A stretch of 64,000 nt of DNA from CAVPOO01 sp963707015 (GTDB lineage: Bacteria > Pseudomonadota > Gammaproteobacteria > Thiohalobacterales > Thiohalobacteraceae): contig CAVPOO010000014.1 of the NCBI GenBank assembly GCA_963707015.1, forward strand, positions 1 through 64,000. Direction: 5' to 3'. Position 1 is the stretch's first letter, and each line of letters starts with the position of its first letter. The notes below the pieces were generated by a model, which saw only the letters and a program-made list of their open reading frames with translations, was not told the origin of the DNA and made no database searches. Shown one piece after another: positions 59,144-64,000 of this stretch. Both the position numbers and the translations under genes were made by a program.

Positions 59144-59308
59144 GTTGTAATCACGATCGGCTCCAATGGCACAGCAACGTTTGCCATTGTCCTGAACGGC
59201 AGCGGGAACATCGCGTTCGACCCGGCAAATAACCGCGTATTTGTGCGCTTCCAGGATGCCGGTGGCGTGACGCGTGGCTCGACGAGTGTGGCGGTGCGAA
59301 CGTTATAG
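59144..59308 (+). pseudogene. Tail fragment of the shared beta-module (fragment D)
   Basis: VVITIGSNGTATFAIVLNG, then IAFDPANNRVFVRFQDAGGV and TRGSTSVAVRTL match the last ~55 residues of module C (DPANNRVFVRFEDTGGVTRG, TSVAVRTL). Codons upstream to 58880 are unrelated. It is the leftover of another module-bearing gene, 0.6 kb downstream of module C. Confidence 0.7.
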
Positions 59309-59688
59309 CCATTCCGGGAGTGATCGCAACGCGGCAGGCATCGGCTCATAAGAACAAAGCAGATCTCTTTGAGCGTAAGGTCTTAGGCGCGCTTCGCTGG
59401 CTGTTGTGCGGCAGCCTCGCGGGCTGCGCGCCCCGTCCGACGAGGACCACCAGGCGGTACCTTCGGACCGAATACGCCGACCCTGGCAAGTCGATCTGTC
59501 TTGTGGGGCGAGGGGTGTGCGGGTGACTGGAAAAACGCCCTTGCATTTCCTATCCTTGAAGGAGCGGCCTTTCGTTCCCGAGCAATGCACTGCTCGAGCA
59601 TACCCGCCATCGGTACGAGGGGCTGACCGGGCTATCCAGTCCCGCCGCTCAAAGCCCGCGACAGCGTCGCGACCGGAGGAGATCATCA
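59309..59688. other. Intergenic upstream of cydA
   Basis: About 380 bp leading to cydA. No repeats; it presumably includes the cyd promoter, but no clear FNR or ArcA site was identified. Confidence 0.4.
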
Positions 59689-61101
59689 ATGGACGCATGG
59701 CTCGACCCCGTCCTCCTCTCGCGGGCCCAGTTCGCATTCATCGCCGCATTCCACATCCTCTGGCCACCGCTCACCATTGGTCTCTCGCTGGTACTTTTCT
59801 GGTGGGAGACTATGTGGCTGCGCACGGGACGGGAGTACTACTACCGGCAGGCACGCTTCTGGACTCGCATCTTTGTTCTCAACTTCGGCGTCGGTGTGGT
59901 TTCGGGGCTTCCGATGGAATTCGCATTCGGTACCAACTGGGGGCCGTTCTCGATCGCGACGGGGAACTTTATCGGGAATATCCTCGGTTTCGAGACCGTG
60001 CTGGCTTTCGCCACGGAGGCCGGGTTTCTCGGGATCATGGTCTTCGGCTGGAACCGGGTGCCCGCGCCGATGCATCTCTTCGCCACGGGAATGGTGGTAT
60101 TGGGAGGTGTGTTCTCCGCGTTCTGGATCATGGTGGCGAATGCGTGGATGCAGACGCCGCGCGGGGCGGTGATCGTCGACGGCAAATTTGTCGTCAGCGA
60201 CTTCCTGGAGGCGATCTTTACCCCCGATCTCGTCCACTCGTTTACGCACATGTTTCTGGCGTGCATCGAGCTGAGCACTGTGGTCATGGCGGGTTTCGGC
60301 GCCTGGTACTTCCTCAAACGGCGGCATGTCGATTTCTTCCTGCCGATGTTCAAATTCGCGGCGCTGGCGACCGCGATTGTCGCCCCGCTCCAGATCGTGG
60401 TGGGTGACCTGGCAGGTAGCGCCCTGGCCGAGCATCAGCCGGCCAAGCTGGCCGCGGTCGAGGCCCACTGGCATACGAACCCGCCTGGTGAAGGCGCGGC
60501 ATGGTCAGTGGTCGCCTGGCCCGACACCGCGGCGCAGGAGAATCGCTGGGCACTGGAGATCCCCAACGCCCTCAGCCTGATCGTGACGCATTCCCTGACC
60601 GGCGAGGTGAAAGGGCTGCGCGACTTCCCGCCCGCGGACCAGCCACCGGTGTGGATCCCCTATTACGCCTTCCGCGTCATGGTGGCCGCCGGCGTTTTCA
60701 TTGCGCTGCTGGCGATCTGGACGCTTGTGCGCTGGCGTCAGGGTCAGCTGCAGGGCTCACGCGTGTGCGATCAGCGCTGGCTGATGCGGGCCTGGATCGC
60801 CGCCATTCCCGCGGTGTATCTGGCGCTCGAGGCCGGGTGGTTCGTGCGGGAGGTCGGGCGCCAACCCTGGCTGGTCTATGGGCTCATACGCACCTCTGAG
60901 GGTGCGGGCACGCTGACCACCGGTTCCGTGCTGTGGTCGCTGTCGGGATTTGTCCTCAGCTATGCGGTGATTGGTATCGTCGCCTTTGTCTTCGCGCGGC
61001 GTATTGTTGTCGAGGGGCCCGATCTGCAAAGTTCACTGCCGCGGCGGTGGGGATACAAACCGGCACCCACGCCCGCCGGGACGGTCAGTTCCGAAAACTA
61101 G
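59689..61101 (+). CDS. cydA: Cytochrome bd-type (cyanide-insensitive) oxidase subunit I
   Basis: A 470-residue quinol oxidase subunit. LLSRAQFAFIAAFHILWPPL has the haem-ligand His22, VSGLPMEFAFGTNWGPFS and FLGIMVFGWNRVP are further conserved segments, HSFTHMFLACIE holds the second conserved His, and GRQPWLVYGLIRTSEG is the family signature. The Q-loop is short, as in CIO-type (CioA) oxidases. It oxidises ubiquinol and reduces O2 in the inner membrane without pumping protons, useful at low O2 or with sulfide or cyanide present. GGAGGAGATCATCA precedes the ATG. cydB follows after 11 bp. Confidence 0.96.
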   Translation: MDAWLDPVLLSRAQFAFIAAFHILWPPLTIGLSLVLFWWETMWLRTGREYYYRQARFWTRIFVLNFGVGVVSGLPMEFAFGTNWGPFSIATGNFIGNILGFETVLAFATEAGFLGIMVFGWNRVPAPMHLFATGMVVLGGVFSAFWIMVANAWMQTPRGAVIVDGKFVVSDFLEAIFTPDLVHSFTHMFLACIELSTVVMAGFGAWYFLKRRHVDFFLPMFKFAALATAIVAPLQIVVGDLAGSALAEHQPAKLAAVEAHWHTNPPGEGAAWSVVAWPDTAAQENRWALEIPNALSLIVTHSLTGEVKGLRDFPPADQPPVWIPYYAFRVMVAAGVFIALLAIWTLVRWRQGQLQGSRVCDQRWLMRAWIAAIPAVYLALEAGWFVREVGRQPWLVYGLIRTSEGAGTLTTGSVLWSLSGFVLSYAVIGIVAFVFARRIVVEGPDLQSSLPRRWGYKPAPTPAGTVSSEN

Positions 61102-61112
61102 AGGCTTACCTG

Positions 61113-62144
61113 ATGGATGCCAGTTCCACACTGCCGATGCTCGCTACGATCTGGTTCCTGATTGTCGGGCTGTTCCTGATGTTCTATGTGGTGCTCGACG
61201 GCTTCGACCTGGGTGTCGGGATCCTGTCCCTGTTTGTCAAGGAAGAGGCCCGGCGTGGCATGATGATGAACAGCCTTGGTACCGTCTGGGATGCCAACGA
61301 GACGTGGATCGTGATCGTGGGCGGCACGCTGTTCGGCGCTTTTCCGCTGGCTTTCGGAGTTGTCTTCCAGGCGCTCTACATCCCCGTGATGCTGATGCTG
61401 TTCGGCTTCATCTTCCGGGGTGTGGCCTTCGAGTTTCGTCACCTCGCGCGGCGCGAAGCGGTCTGGGAGTGGTCCTTCGGGATCGGTAGCCTTATTGCCG
61501 CGGGCGCCCAGGGACTCGCGCTCGGCGGCTTGCTGCAAGGCCCGAGTGTCGAGCAGGGCCGCTTCGTGGGTGGTCCGTTTGACTGGCTGACCCCGTTCAG
61601 CCTGCTGGCAACAGGTGGGGTCCTCGTCGGTTACACCCTGTTGGGGGCCACCTACCTGATGATCCGGATGCAAGGCACGATGGAGGATCGGCTGTATGGG
61701 TTGGCCAGGTATCTGGCCGTCGCCATGCTGGCTGTGGCAGCGGCGGTTAGCCTGTGGTGTCCGTTTCGCTACGAGTGGATCTTCGATCGCTGGTTCAGCC
61801 TGCCGGATTTCTACTACTATGCTTCGTTGCCAGCCCTGGCACTGTTCGCATTCACCATGCTGTTTCGCAGTCTCGCGCAGCGCAGGACCGTGGCGCCCTT
61901 TGTGTGGACCCTGGTGATTTTCGTGGCTTCCTTCGCGGGCCTCGGCGCCACGTTTTTCCCCTATCTGGTTCCCGGAACGATTACCGTGTATGAGGCGGCT
62001 GCCGCGCCTAACACCCTCGTGTTCATGCTCGCGATCGTGAGTTTCTTCATTCCGATTATGATCTTTTACAACGCGTACCAGTATGCGGTATTCAGTGGAA
62101 AGCTGGACGAATATGCGGGCTCCGGTGAAAACCAGAGTCATTGA
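61113..62144 (+). CDS. cydB: Cytochrome bd-type oxidase subunit II
   Basis: A 343-residue membrane partner of CydA. It starts MDASSTLPMLATIWFLIVGL and contains FYVVLDGFDLGVGILSLFVK with the conserved Asp pair, then NSLGTVWDANETWIVIVGGT and LFGAFPLAFGVVFQALYIPV. FRGVAFEFRHL carries the proton-channel-associated Glu/Arg region. Eight to nine helices in total, consistent with the family. GAGGCTTACCTG precedes the ATG at 61113, 11 bp after cydA. No cydX-like small ORF was recognised after it. A GC stem (62304-62320) lies between this gene and glgP, which converges. Confidence 0.96.
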   Translation: MDASSTLPMLATIWFLIVGLFLMFYVVLDGFDLGVGILSLFVKEEARRGMMMNSLGTVWDANETWIVIVGGTLFGAFPLAFGVVFQALYIPVMLMLFGFIFRGVAFEFRHLARREAVWEWSFGIGSLIAAGAQGLALGGLLQGPSVEQGRFVGGPFDWLTPFSLLATGGVLVGYTLLGATYLMIRMQGTMEDRLYGLARYLAVAMLAVAAAVSLWCPFRYEWIFDRWFSLPDFYYYASLPALALFAFTMLFRSLAQRRTVAPFVWTLVIFVASFAGLGATFFPYLVPGTITVYEAAAAPNTLVFMLAIVSFFIPIMIFYNAYQYAVFSGKLDEYAGSGENQSH

Positions 62145-62303
62145 GTCTGGCGTGCCCATTACTGCGGTAGCGAAAGGTTCGCTGACTCGCGGAATTTTAT
62201 GCGCTGTTTGGATGTTGCGGTGAGCGGCAAGTGAAACCCGCCGCGCCGGCACGGCATCGCGCGGCCTGCGTTCCTCACCAGGCTCGCATGAGGTTGTCTG
62301 TGG

Positions 62304-62320
62304 CGGCGCCTGTAGCGCCG
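62304..62320. terminator. Weak hairpin between cydB and glgP
   Basis: CGGCGC / GCGCCG with a 5-nt loop between converging genes. No T-tract on either strand, so its terminator role is doubtful. Confidence 0.3.
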
Positions 62321-62321
62321 G

Positions 62322-64000
62322 TTATTGCAGGCTCTGCAGGAACCCGAGTCCGTCGGTTCCGTGCAGTTGCACGGGTACCGGTGAGATCTTCCATATGTCG
62401 TCACAGTATTCCCGAATCGACCGATCGGACGAGAACCACCCCATGCGGGCCGTGTTGAGAATGGACATCCGCGTCCATTTCTCTTCATCCCGAAACGCCT
62501 TTGAAACCTCTTGCTGACAGGCGAAATACGACGCGCAGTCTGCAGACGCGAAGAACGGATCGTGGTGAAGCAAAGAATCCAACAGTGGCTGGAACAGTCC
62601 CGAATCCCCCCGTGAAAACAGTCCGCTGCGGATAAGTCGGATCACTTCCTCCAGTTCGGGATTGTTTTCGACAAAGCTCATCGGGCCTGGGCCGCCCCTG
62701 GCCAGTATCTCAATCTGTTCCGTTGTGCAGCCAAAGAGAAAGAAGTTTTCCGCACCCACCGCTTCCCTGATCTCGATGTTGGCCCCGTCGAGTGTGCCGA
62801 TCGTCAACGCGCCATTCATCGAAAGTTTCATATTTCCGGTTCCGGATGCCTCTTTGCCGGCTGTGGATATCTGCTCGGACAAATCGGCGGCCGGATAGAT
62901 TCGCTGCCCATTACTGACGTTGAAGTTGGGCAGGAAAATCACCTTCAAGCGTCCGCGCACCGCGCGGTCCCGGTTGATGATGTCTGACACACCGGTAATC
63001 AGCTGAATGATCAGCTTTGCCATGCGGTAGCCGGGTGCGGCCTTGCCGGAAAATATGAACGTGCGCGGGAGGATTTCCGCATTGGGATCCTGCTTGATGC
63101 GGTTGTACAGCGCGATAATGTGCAGCACGCTCAGATGTTGGCGCTTGTATTCATGGATACGTTTCACCTGCACATCGAAGAGCGAGTCGGGATCAGCCGC
63201 AATGCCCGTTTCCTGTCTCAGATAGTGCGCAAGCGTGCGTTTATTGTGATGCTTGATATCCCGCCACTGCGCACGGAATTCTGCATCTTCGGCCAGCGGT
63301 TCCAGTTCGCGCAGGGTTTCGAGTCTCTTCACCCACTGCTCGCCCAGCGTGTGGTTCAGCAGTGCCGCCAGTCGCGGATTGCTGAGCACGATCCAGCGGC
63401 GCGGGGTTACACCGTTGGTCTTGTTGCTGAAGCGGGTTGGCGAAAACGCATAGAAATCTTTCAACACGTTGCGCTTGAGCAGTTCCGTATGCAATTCAGC
63501 GACACCATTGACCGCATGGCTGCCGACACAGGCCAGGTGTGCCATACGCACGGTGCGTTCGCCGTCTTCTCCGATGATCGACATGCGTGCGATGTGATCG
63601 GTATCACCCAGGCACCAGATGCGAACCTTGTCGAGAAAACGCTCATTAATCTGGTAAATGATCTCCAGGTGGCGTGGCAGCAGGCGCTCGAACAGTGGCA
63701 GTGGCCAGCACTCCAGGGCCTCCGGCAGCAGGGTGTGATTGGTGTAGGCAAGCGTGCGCTCGGTGATTTCCCAGGCAACTTCCCAATTCATACCGTGCTC
63801 GTCGACCAGCAGACGCATCAGTTCCGGCACCGCGATCGCCGGGTGGGTGTCGTTGAGTTGAACGGCAAACTTCTTGTGGAATTCGTCCAGCGGCAACCGT
63901 TGCCGAAACAGTATGCGGATCATGTCCTGCAGGGCACAGGAGACGAAGAAGAACTGCTGTTCGAGCCGTAACTGCTTGCCCTGTGCCGGTTCATCGTTGG
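62322..64000 (-). CDS. glgP: Glycogen/maltodextrin phosphorylase (partial, 5' end beyond window)
   Basis: The frame stays open through position 64000, giving ~559 C-terminal residues. Near the window edge LRLEQQFFFVSCALQDMIR is seen, then FAVQLNDTHPAIAVPELMRL, TNHTLLPEALECWPLPLFER, FDVQVKRIHEYKRQHLSVLH, FSGKAAPGYRMAKLIIQL. The PLP-binding region EASGTGNMKLSMNGALTIGT followed by LDGANIEIREAVG includes the Schiff-base Lys. It releases glucose-1-phosphate from alpha-glucans (EC 2.4.1.1). The C-terminus is complete. About 270 N-terminal residues are outside the window. Confidence 0.96.
   Translation of the reverse strand, partial: NDEPAQGKQLRLEQQFFFVSCALQDMIRILFRQRLPLDEFHKKFAVQLNDTHPAIAVPELMRLLVDEHGMNWEVAWEITERTLAYTNHTLLPEALECWPLPLFERLLPRHLEIIYQINERFLDKVRIWCLGDTDHIARMSIIGEDGERTVRMAHLACVGSHAVNGVAELHTELLKRNVLKDFYAFSPTRFSNKTNGVTPRRWIVLSNPRLAALLNHTLGEQWVKRLETLRELEPLAEDAEFRAQWRDIKHHNKRTLAHYLRQETGIAADPDSLFDVQVKRIHEYKRQHLSVLHIIALYNRIKQDPNAEILPRTFIFSGKAAPGYRMAKLIIQLITGVSDIINRDRAVRGRLKVIFLPNFNVSNGQRIYPAADLSEQISTAGKEASGTGNMKLSMNGALTIGTLDGANIEIREAVGAENFFLFGCTTEQIEILARGGPGPMSFVENNPELEEVIRLIRSGLFSRGDSGLFQPLLDSLLHHDPFFASADCASYFACQQEVSKAFRDEEKWTRMSILNTARMGWFSSDRSIREYCDDIWKISPVPVQLHGTDGLGFLQSLQ

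Noticed and set aside
61098..62252. Long minus-strand open frame over cydB
   Set aside because: Antisense shadow of a clearly real membrane protein gene with conserved motifs.

Overview
The window looks like a chromosomal segment of a gammaproteobacterium, most likely a sulfur-oxidising, Chromatiales-like organism. The pointers are a soxXA(K) locus, a cyanide-insensitive-type bd oxidase, L-malyl-CoA/beta-methylmalyl-CoA lyase, ApaH, the prkA-yeaH-ycgB (SpoVR) operon, an OprO/P-type porin and a PEP-CTERM protein. Base composition is moderately GC-rich throughout (judged by eye). I saw no rRNA, tRNA, CRISPR array or intact transposase. No species is assigned.

Layout. 0-4 kb: secreted or envelope proteins and truncated genes among repeats (HMA-like protein, PEP-CTERM protein, cut-off CHRD protein, DUF1566 protein). 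4-6.3 kb: soxX-soxA-[soxB stub]-soxK on the minus strand. 6.3-22 kb: housekeeping and envelope genes (YecA-like SEC-C protein, apaH, MipA/OmpV, DUF427, NYN nuclease, malyl-CoA lyase, beta-propeller, frameshifted Gly-rich protein, GDSL esterase, DUF3047, DnaQ-like exonuclease). 22.3-27.2 kb: prkA-yeaH-ycgB behind a good sigma-54 promoter. 27.5-34.1 kb: minus-strand secreted propellers, a permease, an ABC exporter and a HAD remnant. 34.4-42.2 kb: PAQR protein, small conserved proteins, MscS channel, a Pycsar-type DUF5706 membrane effector and a DUF3616 lipoprotein. 42.4-50 kb: porin, oleate hydratase, UPF0114, SpeE-like enzyme, and a c-haem sensor next to an MscS channel with a cNMP-binding domain. 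50-59.3 kb: secreted proteins sharing one beta-rich module, IS1182 and IS91 remnants, DNA glycosylase, beta-helix protein. 59.7-64 kb: cydAB and the 3' part of glgP.

The most distinctive property is the density of short non-autonomous repeats. R1 is a ~53-bp near-perfect palindrome flanked by A and T tracts. It occurs 14 times, 13 in the same orientation, usually at gene ends or promoters; its centre resembles a Fur box and its arms form an ideal bidirectional terminator. R2 is a ~178-bp element with TGGCACTTACT-type inverted ends (8 copies, mixed orientation). R3 has 19-bp ends starting GGGGACAGACC (2-3 copies). A 16-17-bp-TIR MITE is flanked by CTAG. A ~485-bp TIR element carrying two small ORFs splits an IS91-type transposase. 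Many neighbouring genes are truncated or frameshifted (soxB, CHRD, ORF6N, HAD, Kef, dnaQ-like, two repeat-rich secreted proteins), which suggests active decay and rearrangement around these repeats.

Functionally the window combines sulfur oxidation (SoxXA/K), respiration under low oxygen or inhibitors (CydAB), stress physiology (PrkA-YeaH-YcgB, ApaH, mechanosensitive channels), carbon storage (GlgP) and a large set of secreted beta-propeller and beta-sandwich proteins. The candidates for undescribed biology are the orientation-biased R1 family, the cyclase-less DUF5706 effector between duplicated flanks, the haem-sensor/MscS-CNB pair, and the two-ORF TIR element in the IS91 remnant.
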